This document shows, in pieces, positions 1 to 6,256 of a stretch of 8,572 bases of DNA; the stretch's first letter is position 1; each line of letters starts with the position of its first letter. Both the position numbers and the translations under genes were made by a program. The notes beneath the pieces are model-generated. The model ran no database searches. It saw nothing but the letters and a program-made list of their open reading frames with translations, and was not told where the DNA came from. Source of the DNA: Desulfobacterales bacterium (lineage in GTDB: Bacteria > Desulfobacterota > Desulfobacteria > Desulfobacterales > Desulfosalsimonadaceae); assembly GCA_018224315.1 (NCBI GenBank), contig JAGTVF010000355.1, forward strand, positions 1 through 8,572, given 5' to 3'.

Positions 1-1
1 A

Positions 2-130
2 AAACCAATTATTCTCGTTACCAACGACGATGGGGTGATGGCCCCGGGCATCAGGCACCTGGTGCATTTTATGCTTGAACTGGGCGATGTAGTAGTGGTA
101 GCGCCCGACCGCCCTCAAAGCGGCGCTGGC
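2..130 (+). pseudogene. surE: SurE 5'/3'-nucleotidase, N-terminal fragment only
   Basis: SurE is a metal-dependent survival-protein phosphatase acting on nucleoside monophosphates. The plus-strand frame starting at base 2 gives the family's N-terminal block: a [11 protein letters not shown] segment with the metal-binding Asp-Asp pair, then an APGI segment, then [12 protein letters not shown]. The initiating Met lies just outside the window. Homology stops after the SGAG residues at about base 130, where the family continues with further conserved residues. The frame then runs on through unrelated sequence to a TGA at 194-196. Only about 43 of the usual roughly 250 residues are present. The downstream sequence is the coding region of a uup-like gene on the opposite strand, so SurE is physically broken here. 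From memory, the [10 protein letters not shown] / [14 protein letters not shown] wording is closer to Bacteroidota-type SurE than to Desulfobacterota SurE. The family call is confident; whether the break is biological or an assembly join cannot be decided from sequence. Confidence 0.85.
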
Positions 131-1016
131 GCACTTTCTCCCGCATTTGCTGCAGGGCGCGCACCCGGCCCTGGTTGCGCGCGCGCCTGGCCTTGACCCC
201 CTGCCGCATCCAGGCCTCTTCTTCTGCACGCTTTTTGTCAAAAATGTGCTGCTGCCGGGCTTCTGCATCAAGTTCGGCCTGGCGGCGCAGCAGAAAGGTC
301 GGGTAGTCGCAGGCATGGGAGATGATCCGGCCCCGGTCAATTTCCATGATCCGGGTTGCGATCCGTTCCAGAAAGGTCCGGTCATGGGTGACAAAAAGCA
401 GCGTTTTGACATGACGCAGCAGAAATTCTTCCATCCAGACGATGCTGTTGATGTCCAGGTGATTGGTGGGTTCGTCGAGAAGCAGCAGATCCGGGTCCCG
501 GGCCAGGGCCCGGGCAAATAAAACCCGCCGCTTCATGCCCGCGGACAATTCATTAAAATCCGTATCCCCGTCTAACCCGGTGCGCGACAAAATGCTTTGG
601 ACTTGCTGCTGCAGGGACCATCCCTCTGTTGTATCCAGCAGGTGCTGGAGTTCTTCACGCTTTTGCGCCTGTCCGCAATTGGCTGCCGTCTGCAGTCCCC
701 GGCACTCCCGGTGAAATTCGGCCAGTGCTTCACCGGTTTTTCCCTGCCCCCGGGCCACAACCTCAAAAATGGTACCTTCAAAGCCCCAGGGCACCTCCTG
801 TTCCAGGGCAGCCACCCGGATGCCCTGCTGGCAAACAATTTTTCCGGTTTCCGGCCGGATCTGCCCGGCAATCAACCGCAGCAGGGTGGATTTTCCCGCC
901 CCGTTGCGGCCCAAAAGCCCCACCCGCTCGCCTTTTTCAATATTGCCGCTTACCCTGTCAAGCAGATACGGCTGGCCAATACCCCAGCTGACTTCCTGAA
1001 TGCTGATCAATGCCAT
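69..1016 (-). CDS. uup: Uup-like ABC-F ATPase, truncated after first cassette
   Basis: ABC-F proteins are soluble twin-cassette ATPases without membrane domains. Uup members act at DNA branch intermediates or the ribosome. Visible: Walker [10 protein letters not shown] at residues 36-44, signature LSAGMKRR at 157-164, Walker B with [12 protein letters not shown] at 177-188, and the switch His at 211 in VTHDR. A basic helical linker follows from about 262 to 299, containing the MRQGVKARR and GRVRALQQ wording typical of Uup. The signature reads LSAG rather than LSGG. Full-length Uup is about 620-640 residues. Here homology ends near residue 299 (base about 120), and the last 16 residues are antisense of a surE fragment, so the second ATPase cassette is missing. 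The start is supported by the MALISIQ-VS opening and an AAGGA about 12 bases upstream. It lies 90 bases after the 71-residue gene. A working protein would be unlikely if the break is real. Confidence 0.9.
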   Translation of the reverse strand: MALISIQEVSWGIGQPYLLDRVSGNIEKGERVGLLGRNGAGKSTLLRLIAGQIRPETGKIVCQQGIRVAALEQEVPWGFEGTIFEVVARGQGKTGEALAEFHRECRGLQTAANCGQAQKREELQHLLDTTEGWSLQQQVQSILSRTGLDGDTDFNELSAGMKRRVLFARALARDPDLLLLDEPTNHLDINSIVWMEEFLLRHVKTLLFVTHDRTFLERIATRIMEIDRGRIISHACDYPTFLLRRQAELDAEARQQHIFDKKRAEEEAWMRQGVKARRARNQGRVRALQQMREKVRQRRFEGGRALPLLHRPVQA

Positions 1017-1063
1017 ATAAATGGTAGTTCCTTTTGCGCCATGGCCGTATGAAGAAATCTTTC

Positions 1064-1080
1064 CCGGCCCGTCCGGCCCG
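1064..1080. repeat. Short GC-rich direct repeat in intergenic gap
   Basis: CCGGCCCG occurs twice, at 1064-1071 and 1073-1080, separated by one T. It lies in the 90-base gap between the 71-residue gene and the uup-like gene. Parts of it are self-complementary (GGCC), so weak hairpins could form. There is no following U-tract on the minus strand, so it is not a convincing intrinsic terminator. It may be chance in GC-rich DNA. Confidence 0.3.
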
Positions 1081-1106
1081 CGATTGTCTGTAGGTTTCCG
1101 GACTTG

Positions 1107-1322
1107 TCAGGCCTCAAAGGCGATGCCCTTGCTGCGGATTTTTTCGATGATATTGTCAAGCTGGGCCTTGTCACAGTCGGTGATGCGATAGACGTTTCTG
1201 ACCCCGTCGTTGAACATGAGCACCACGTCGCCGTTTTCATCAATGTGTCCCTTGCGGATGTAATCGGAGGACAGCCAGGGATCCAGGGATTCGAGAAACT
1301 GGGTTAAAGAGCAGGTGTTCAT
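1107..1322 (-). CDS. Small conserved-looking hypothetical protein, 71 aa
   Basis: I do not recognise a named family. The product is a soluble, acidic 71-residue protein without signal peptide, membrane segment or cysteine-pair metal motif (single Cys at residue 4 and one in the TDCD segment). It reads as a small alpha/beta unit: an N-terminal helix with LDPWLSSDYIRKG, a beta-hairpin around DENGDVVLMFNDGV, a second strand VYRITDC, then a helix LDNIIEKIRSKGI. A strong AAGGAG ribosome binding site lies 10 bases before the ATG, and codon use matches its neighbours, so it is very probably a real gene. It is co-directional with the gene before it (80-base gap) and with the uup-like gene after it (90-base gap), and may start its own transcript. 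Function unknown. Confidence 0.8.
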   Translation of the reverse strand: MNTCSLTQFLESLDPWLSSDYIRKGHIDENGDVVLMFNDGVRNVYRITDCDKAQLDNIIEKIRSKGIAFEA

Positions 1323-1332
1323 GGAAAAACGT

Positions 1333-1338
1333 CTCCTT
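1333..1338 (-). promoter_or_regulatory. Strong ribosome binding site for the 71-aa gene
   Basis: On the minus strand this reads AAGGAG, ten bases before the ATG at 1322-1320. It is the best Shine-Dalgarno match in the window and fixes the start of this short gene. Confidence 0.75.
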
Positions 1339-1373
1339 GGGTTTGTTTTGCCGAAACTGAGCGATTTTTAACT

Positions 1374-1405
1374 TGTATAAATGAAACCGCCGGTTTGGTT
1401 CTCAA
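1374..1405 (-). promoter_or_regulatory. Weak candidate promoter for the 71-aa gene
   Basis: The minus strand has TTGAGA (1405-1400, five of six matches to the -35 consensus) and TATACA (1379-1374, four of six to -10), but with a 20-base spacer, longer than the optimal 17. This 79-base gap is one of only two gaps above 20 bases in the window, so a promoter here is plausible. The match itself is weak. A small inverted repeat (AAACCG/CGGTTT, 1384-1396) sits in the spacer. Confidence 0.2.
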
Positions 1406-2940
1406 ATATTGTCAGACAGCACTTTTTCGGCTGCAGAAACATCTTTGGTGACGGAAAAGAGTTTGTCAAGCCGTAAAATTTCAAACATTTGTTGTACCTG
1501 GGGCTGAAGACCGCAGAAAATGCAGGTGCGGCCGTTTCTTGCCGCATGACGCTGGATCTGAATAAACAGATGCATGCCCGCGCTGTCAATAAATTTTAAG
1601 CCCGCCAGATTGAGTATGGCGTTTCGGTCCCCTATGGTTTCAATGACGGATTCCATGTCCATGTCCGCGGCCCTGTGGGCGTCGAGCTGGCCGTAGAGAT
1701 GAAAGACCGCGGCACTGCCCCGGATTACGGCAAGATAATAAAACGAGGAATCCCGGGAGTTGCGGGATAAAAGATCAATGACCGCATCCGGGTCCGGCAG
1801 GATGCTTTTTTCGAAAAAATCCAGGGTGCGGCTGATTTTGAAAAACCGGTATACCGGAGGACGGATGCCCACAAGGAACATCTGCCGGTTTTCGGCTGCA
1901 GCCGTACGCCACAGGGCAAGCAGCAGGCCGAGCCCGGATGAATCCATAAAATAAACATCAGAAAGATCCAGGACAACCTTGGGCGCCTGCCGGATCATGC
2001 TTTTGAGTTCATCCTTGATCTCCCCGATAACAGAAGCGTCCAGCGGATCGGGCAGGACAATGATTTTTAAAATGGTTCCCTGCGGGGACCGCGACATGCT
2101 GGCTTTTACCGAGAATGCAGGCGGACGGGCATGAAACAGTTTATGGGCCAGGTGCTGGTACTGCTGGTAGAAGACAATGGGCAGAATTTTGAATCCAAAT
2201 ACCACGGGGGTGTGCAGAAAGTGGTGCCAAAGACTGTAAAAAACCAATGATAAATTTTTGCCCCTGCCTTGCAGGTGATTGGCAATGGCTGATGTGATCT
2301 GCCGTGAGCCGGTAAACGCAAGAGTGACGGGAATGTTTAACCGATGCCGGTGCCGGGCCAGCCATGACCCGGCCCGCGGGTCCTGCAGGTCAATGAGAAG
2401 CAAGTCTGCGTATGAGCTGTTGATTTTATCCAGCAACCCGCTTTCATGGCTGTTATCCGGTTTTGGGTCGCGACGGCTGTCAAATGCCACCCAGCCCGCC
2501 AACCGGATATCCGGATAGGCCGGTCGGACCAAATCGGCTGCGGCATTTACCTCCTGGCTGCTGCGGCCCACCAGAAACAGGCTTTTTTGTTTTTTTTCAG
2601 CAAGCCTCAGAAATTTGTCAAACCATTGATCCCCGGAAAAGGGCGGCTTGAGCCGGGTGCCCATGCTGCGGGCGGCCCAGGCAGTGGCCCGGCCCATGGG
2701 CATGATCAGATCCGAATGGCGCATGGCGTTGATCCAGTCCCGGCTCTGTCCGGTGCGGGCATTTGGTTTGGCGTTCAGTCTGATGATGGTATCCGCATCC
2801 ACAGCCATGGCAAGGCGCGGCCGGCCGTCTCTTGCATGGGCATCCACCATTGAAAAGATCCGGTCAACGGCTTCATCCAGTCCCAGGTTGTCAATGGGAA
2901 CGCCCAGAAGAACTGTGGTTTCAAAAAGTGCAGGTTTCAT
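1402..2940 (-). CDS. Degenerate WecG/TagA/CpsF (GT26) domain fused to two STAS domains
   Basis: A 512-residue fusion. Residues about 6-265 resemble the WecG/TagA/CpsF glycosyltransferases that add a sugar to undecaprenyl-diphosphate-linked intermediates: SDLIMPMG (77-83), FSGDQWF (101-107), KKQKSLFLVG (116-125), YPDIRLAGW (142-150), ADLLLIDL (178-185) and TGS (210-212). Compared with my recollection of B. subtilis TagA, the usual polar positions are changed: Asn of the T-x-N block is Asp48, Asp of PDG is Met82, Gln-Glu of the G-x-P-x-QE motif are Ala190-Gly191, and Phe-Asp of GGSFD are Arg213-Gln214. Catalysis is therefore doubtful. STAS1 (about 288-390) has FMDSSGLG (331-338) and STAS2 (about 398-510) has FIDSAG (450-455). 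Ser334 and Ser453 occupy the phosphorylated position of RsbV/SpoIIAA. No signal peptide is seen. The chosen ATG lies two bases after the uppP stop; an in-frame ATG at 2949 is the alternative, and neither has a strong ribosome binding site. Probable partner of the Rec-PP2C-HATPase protein two genes upstream. Confidence 0.85.
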   Translation of the reverse strand: MKPALFETTVLLGVPIDNLGLDEAVDRIFSMVDAHARDGRPRLAMAVDADTIIRLNAKPNARTGQSRDWINAMRHSDLIMPMGRATAWAARSMGTRLKPPFSGDQWFDKFLRLAEKKQKSLFLVGRSSQEVNAAADLVRPAYPDIRLAGWVAFDSRRDPKPDNSHESGLLDKINSSYADLLLIDLQDPRAGSWLARHRHRLNIPVTLAFTGSRQITSAIANHLQGRGKNLSLVFYSLWHHFLHTPVVFGFKILPIVFYQQYQHLAHKLFHARPPAFSVKASMSRSPQGTILKIIVLPDPLDASVIGEIKDELKSMIRQAPKVVLDLSDVYFMDSSGLGLLLALWRTAAAENRQMFLVGIRPPVYRFFKISRTLDFFEKSILPDPDAVIDLLSRNSRDSSFYYLAVIRGSAAVFHLYGQLDAHRAADMDMESVIETIGDRNAILNLAGLKFIDSAGMHLFIQIQRHAARNGRTCIFCGLQPQVQQMFEILRLDKLFSVTKDVSAAEKVLSDNI

Positions 2941-2942
2941 GT

Positions 2943-3755
2943 TCACCATGCCAGAATGACAATCAACCCCCCCACGAGCCAGCAATAGGGAGCAAAAAAT
3001 GCCAGTTTTCCTTTTTTCACAAGATATACCAGCAGCGACAAGGCGGCATAGCCCGTGGCTGCAGCAGCAGCGGCTCCTGCCAGGATCACCGGCAGAAGGG
3101 CCGATCCCCCGGCGGGTGCGTCTATCACGTTGAGCAGTGCGGCCCCGGCAATGGCCGGAATGGAAAGCAGAAACGAAAACCGGGCCGCAGTGGACCGGTC
3201 AATGCCCAGGTAAAGGGCTGCGGCAATGGTGGCCCCGGCGCGCGAAATGCCCGGAATAATGGCCATGCCCTGGGCAATGCCGATGAGCAGGGCACTGCCG
3301 GTGCCGGGAGCGGAATTTGACAGGTCCGGCTCCTGTTTATACCGGGTAAACCACATCCAAAAGCCCGTGACAATCAGCATGAATCCCACAAGCAGCACCG
3401 AGGAAAAAAGCCTATCCGCAATGCCGTGAAACCCAATACCCATGATGGCCGTGGGAATCGATCCGGCAAGGACTAAGCCTGCCATGCGCACTTCAGAAGG
3501 TGTGGCCTGCCGGCTGCGCCATGGGCTGTTAAACAGCCATTTACCGGTTTGTATCGAAATAGCGGCAATGTCATTGCGAAAATAGATGCACACAGCCGCC
3601 AGCGTGCCCATGTGCACAGCCACGTCAAATGCCAGTTCCGGGTTTTTAAGGCCCAGCAGGTTCTGAAACAATACAAGGTGGCCGGAACTGCTCACCGGCA
3701 GAAATTCGGTCACCCCCTGGATGATTCCCAAAGCAATGGCCTGGAGAAACGTCAT
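2943..3755 (-). CDS. uppP: Undecaprenyl-diphosphatase UppP (BacA)
   Basis: An integral membrane enzyme that removes one phosphate from undecaprenyl diphosphate, recycling the lipid carrier used for peptidoglycan and surface polysaccharides. The 270-residue length is normal for the family. Visible: the N-terminal QGVTEFLPVSSSGHL block (13-27) with Glu17 and His26, and the second motif PGISRAGATI (168-177) with Ser171 and Arg172. PGISRSGAT is commoner, so Ser to Ala at 173 is a mild variation. Multiple hydrophobic segments span the whole length, including an alanine-rich one near 225-240. An upstream in-frame ATG exists (3842) but would add 29 non-homologous residues inside the previous gene. 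The MTFLQAIALGI start at 3755 has AAAGGA five to six bases upstream. The start is one base after the stop of the phosphatase gene, and two bases separate its own stop from the next start, indicating translational coupling. Confidence 0.96.
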   Translation of the reverse strand: MTFLQAIALGIIQGVTEFLPVSSSGHLVLFQNLLGLKNPELAFDVAVHMGTLAAVCIYFRNDIAAISIQTGKWLFNSPWRSRQATPSEVRMAGLVLAGSIPTAIMGIGFHGIADRLFSSVLLVGFMLIVTGFWMWFTRYKQEPDLSNSAPGTGSALLIGIAQGMAIIPGISRAGATIAAALYLGIDRSTAARFSFLLSIPAIAGAALLNVIDAPAGGSALLPVILAGAAAAAATGYAALSLLVYLVKKGKLAFFAPYCWLVGGLIVILAW

Positions 3756-3756
3756 G

Positions 3757-5406
3757 TCAATCCTTTCCAAACAGCAGTATGAGGATGCGGGCCGAATTGA
3801 TGCCGGCGGCTTCATCCCGGTGGTAAGAGATGTCATCCACAAACTGGGAAATCAGGTAGCAGCCCATACCGTTTTCACGGGACCCGTCAAGCACCGGGGG
3901 CGCTATGGATGTGGGATCAAAGGATTTTCCCGGGTCGCGGAATTCCATTATAATGCGGTCTGTATAAACCGTTGCAATGATATGGATTTGGTAGCCGGCC
4001 GCCTGGTCCAGGCCATGTTTGATGATATTGGCCACCAGCTCGGTTGCCGCCACTTCCAGCTGGGAGATGCGAAGTTCATCCAGGCTCCCGGCCCCGTGTT
4101 CCCGGCAAAAATCCCGGATAAAGAATCGCACCTTTTTGAGGTTCTCCAAATCGCTGTCAATGCTTATAGACCTGGAAGACAAGGCCTGGTCCGGCCGGTT
4201 CCGGGGCATGATTTTTGTGCACACGCAGGTAAAATCATCTGAAAACACTTCAGTCCCCGTAAAAGCCACCACGTCGTTGTAAATTTCAGCAATCATGGCG
4301 TTTCCGTCCATTTCTGCGTTTTTCTCCACCAGGGCTGCAAGCCGGTCCTCTCCGTATAAGTTTCCATCCGGATCGGCGGCTTCGGTCACCCCATCGGAAT
4401 AGAACACAAACATGTCGCCCGGCGCAAAGGAAACGGTTATCTGCTGAAACGGGGCGGTTTCCGGAAAACCCAGGGGCATGTTCACTCCGCTGAGCAAATA
4501 TGTGCGGCTTTCGGCTCTTTTCCAGTGAATGGTCCGGACATGGCCGCAATCCACGAAAACAAACCGGTGCCGCATAAGATCAAACCGGCCGTAGCAAAAG
4601 GTGACAAAGGTTTCCAGTTCCTTCATCTGTTCGATCATATGGCGATGAACCCCGGCCACGATTTGTTCCGGATCAGGCTGGCCTTTTTGCTCCGGCAGGG
4701 ACCGGGTTTCATTGATCACCCGCAAAAAGGCGCTTTTCAGGGCAGCGGCCATGAATGCGGCCATGATCCCCTTGCCCATGATATCGGCCACCACCACGTC
4801 AAGACTGTCCGGGCTCAGCTGGATGAAATCGTAGAAATCCCCGTCAATCTGCTGGGAGGGAATGGTCATGCGGGCAATCTGCATGCCGGGCAGATCCGCA
4901 GGAGGCCGGCCCAGAAGCAGGGTATGCTGGATCTGACTGGCTACGAAAAGCTGGTGCTGCCGGGCCTGCTCCAGTTTTTTTTCCGCTGTTTTCAGGCGCC
5001 GGGCCTGGCGGCGGGTTTCCACGGACTTGGCCACCAGGGCGGCCACTTGTCCGGGATTAAAGGGCTTGGTCACATAATCAAGTGCCCCTTGTTTCATGGC
5101 CTCCACTGCATTGGCGATGTTTTCGCTTGCCGTGAGCATCAGCGGGGCCATGTCCGGATAATGCTGCCGGATGTAGCGGAGGCAGTACAGCCCGTCGCCC
5201 TCGGGCATTTTCAGATCCAGCACCGCTGAGGCAATGTTGTCGGAGAGCTGTTCCACCGCTTCTTTGCCGGTTTTGGCGCAAACCACATGATAGCCGGTTT
5301 TTTCCAGTTTTCTGCGCAGCAGCAGGCGCGTGGCAGGGTCGTCATCTGCCACCAGCACCCACGGCGCCCCGGCACCGGTATGTTGTGATTTGTCAAAATC
5401 GGCCAT
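3757..5406 (-). CDS. Fused response regulator, PP2C phosphatase and RsbW-like ATPase
   Basis: A 549-residue cytoplasmic regulator with three modules. Receiver domain, about 15-130: acidic pocket Asp21-Asp22, phospho-acceptor Asp64 in LDLKMP, Thr92, and Lys114 in TKPF. A charged coiled-coil linker covers about 130-165. SpoIIE/RsbU-type PP2C phosphatase, about 175-400: metal-binding aspartates in IDGDFYDF (188/190), VADIMGKG (208), YSDGVTEA (338) and SDDFT (390/391), all retained. HATPase_c_2 (RsbW/SpoIIAB-like), about 415-549: N-box TELVANIIKHG with Glu456 and Asn460, G1-type DPGKSFD (491-497), and G2-type ENGMGCYLI (511-519). Known family roles: the phosphatase dephosphorylates STAS antagonists, and the ATPase domain phosphorylates them or binds a target. 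Having both in one chain makes a self-contained partner switch, with the receiver as input from an unseen kinase. The start is 15 bases after the previous stop, with no clear Shine-Dalgarno sequence, so reinitiation is possible. The likely substrate is the GT26-STAS-STAS protein encoded two genes later. Confidence 0.93.
   Translation of the reverse strand: MADFDKSQHTGAGAPWVLVADDDPATRLLLRRKLEKTGYHVVCAKTGKEAVEQLSDNIASAVLDLKMPEGDGLYCLRYIRQHYPDMAPLMLTASENIANAVEAMKQGALDYVTKPFNPGQVAALVAKSVETRRQARRLKTAEKKLEQARQHQLFVASQIQHTLLLGRPPADLPGMQIARMTIPSQQIDGDFYDFIQLSPDSLDVVVADIMGKGIMAAFMAAALKSAFLRVINETRSLPEQKGQPDPEQIVAGVHRHMIEQMKELETFVTFCYGRFDLMRHRFVFVDCGHVRTIHWKRAESRTYLLSGVNMPLGFPETAPFQQITVSFAPGDMFVFYSDGVTEAADPDGNLYGEDRLAALVEKNAEMDGNAMIAEIYNDVVAFTGTEVFSDDFTCVCTKIMPRNRPDQALSSRSISIDSDLENLKKVRFFIRDFCREHGAGSLDELRISQLEVAATELVANIIKHGLDQAAGYQIHIIATVYTDRIIMEFRDPGKSFDPTSIAPPVLDGSRENGMGCYLISQFVDDISYHRDEAAGINSARILILLFGKD
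3761..3766 (-). promoter_or_regulatory. Ribosome binding site of uppP inside the preceding gene's end
   Basis: On the minus strand AAAGGA lies five bases before the ATG at 3755-3753. It falls within the last codons of the phosphatase gene, whose stop is 3759-3757. This decides for the 3755 start over the longer frame and implies coupled translation of the two genes. Confidence 0.7.
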
Positions 5407-5421
5407 GGCGGCAATCTGGCA

Positions 5422-6243
5422 CTAGGGGGAAAAAGAGTCAATGGGTTTGTGTACTGGCGGGTGTTCCATGACCTGGTCAACCAGCCAGTCAAAAACGGCC
5501 TTGTCTTCAAGATCGGCCTTGCCGCCTTTTGCCAGCATGTCTTCAATGGCTTTTTTTGACGTTCGGCCGGTGCCGGCCACAGCTGTGTGAAACAAATTCA
5601 GCCGGTTTTCTGAGGGGAAAAACACAATCAGGGGATTGCCGAAAACCGAGGCCTCATTTCTGTCCACGCCCCGTTGTCCACAGATCCAGATTTCCGGCAG
5701 TTTCGCAGATCCAGGGGCCGGGCGCAGATCCAGCAGTTCCGCAAAAAGTTCCAGGGATTCCACAACGTCGCCGGGTGCTGCTGTCTCCAGGCCGGCTGTC
5801 CCTTGGCGGCCAAGGGCGGAAATGTCTTTTCGGCTGTAGTCCAGGTCCAGCTCATGGACGCACTGGCCGTGAACCATCATGAGGGTATTGGTTTTTCTTG
5901 AAACCACCACATCCTTGTCATTTAATATGCGCATGGCGTTTCGAAAGGAAAGCATTTCTTTTAAGACAGGGTTTTTGCGCATCACCACGTCGGCCGGATT
6001 TGTGCGGTAGAGCGGCAGCTCGGCGTCGAGCACAATAATTTCCGGCAAATCCGCGTTAAAATCCCGGCTCAGCATTTCCGTGTCCCGCTCAATCCGTTTC
6101 TGATATCCCGCTTTGTCCAGCAGCTGGCGCATTGCGGTCTTGTCTATTTGCGTGCCGCTTTCCGTGGGTGTCAGCGAGGCCAGCACCTGCCGGGTCAGCC
6201 GGTCGATTTCAATTTTCTGCTTTAAGTTCTGCTTAAATGACAT
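5422..6243 (-). CDS. Hypothetical soluble protein, 273 aa
   Basis: I do not recognise a family. The 273-residue product has no signal peptide or membrane helix. It begins with a charged helical region (KQNLKQKIEIDRLTRQVLAS, 4-23). Next comes a strand-like LPEIIVLDAELPLYR (66-80), then a basic segment (86-117) and hydrophobic TLMMVHGQCVHELDL (120-134). A later block LPEIWICGQRGVDRNEASVFG (182-202), with strand NPLIVFFPS, precedes a helix-rich C-terminus ending in a proline-rich tail. No nucleotide-binding, metal or catalytic signature is evident to me. An in-frame ATG at 6360 would add 39 cysteine-rich, unlikely residues lying inside the preceding gene. The ATG at 6243 has GGAA eight bases upstream and lies 13 bases after the previous stop, so I chose it. 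The gene sits between the acyl-CoA synthetase and the partner-switch regulator; tight spacing suggests shared expression but does not reveal a function. Confidence 0.8.
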   Translation of the reverse strand: MSFKQNLKQKIEIDRLTRQVLASLTPTESGTQIDKTAMRQLLDKAGYQKRIERDTEMLSRDFNADLPEIIVLDAELPLYRTNPADVVMRKNPVLKEMLSFRNAMRILNDKDVVVSRKTNTLMMVHGQCVHELDLDYSRKDISALGRQGTAGLETAAPGDVVESLELFAELLDLRPAPGSAKLPEIWICGQRGVDRNEASVFGNPLIVFFPSENRLNLFHTAVAGTGRTSKKAIEDMLAKGGKADLEDKAVFDWLVDQVMEHPPVHKPIDSFSP

Positions 6244-6256
6244 GGCTGTTTTTCCG

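Noticed and set aside
147..1052. Plus-strand frames opposite the uup-like gene
   Set aside because: The minus strand here encodes clear Walker A, signature, Walker B and switch-His motifs in order, so the plus-strand frames are shadows.
1384..1396. Inverted repeat AAACCG-C-CGGTTT after the GT26-STAS stop as an intrinsic terminator
   Set aside because: The usable stem is only about five pairs with a three-base loop, and no U-run follows on the minus strand, so it is not a convincing terminator.
2446..3320. Overlapping plus-strand frames opposite the GT26-STAS and uppP genes
   Set aside because: They are antisense to well-supported coding sequence, show no recognisable domain, and have no credible ribosome binding site or conserved content.
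3756..3842. Longer uppP start at 3842
   Set aside because: The extra 29 residues lie within the regulator gene, do not resemble UppP, and the 3755 start has a well-placed AAAGGA.
3721..4242. Plus-strand open frame of 173 codons across the regulator-uppP junction
   Set aside because: It is antisense to the conserved HATPase domain and the UppP N-terminus; its length is explained by codon bias on the opposite strand.
4525..5229. Plus-strand open frame of 234 codons
   Set aside because: It lies wholly antisense to the Rec-PP2C-HATPase gene, whose motifs are unambiguous. Its translation is low-complexity His/Gly/Pro-rich with no family resemblance, typical of the shadow of a GC-rich gene.
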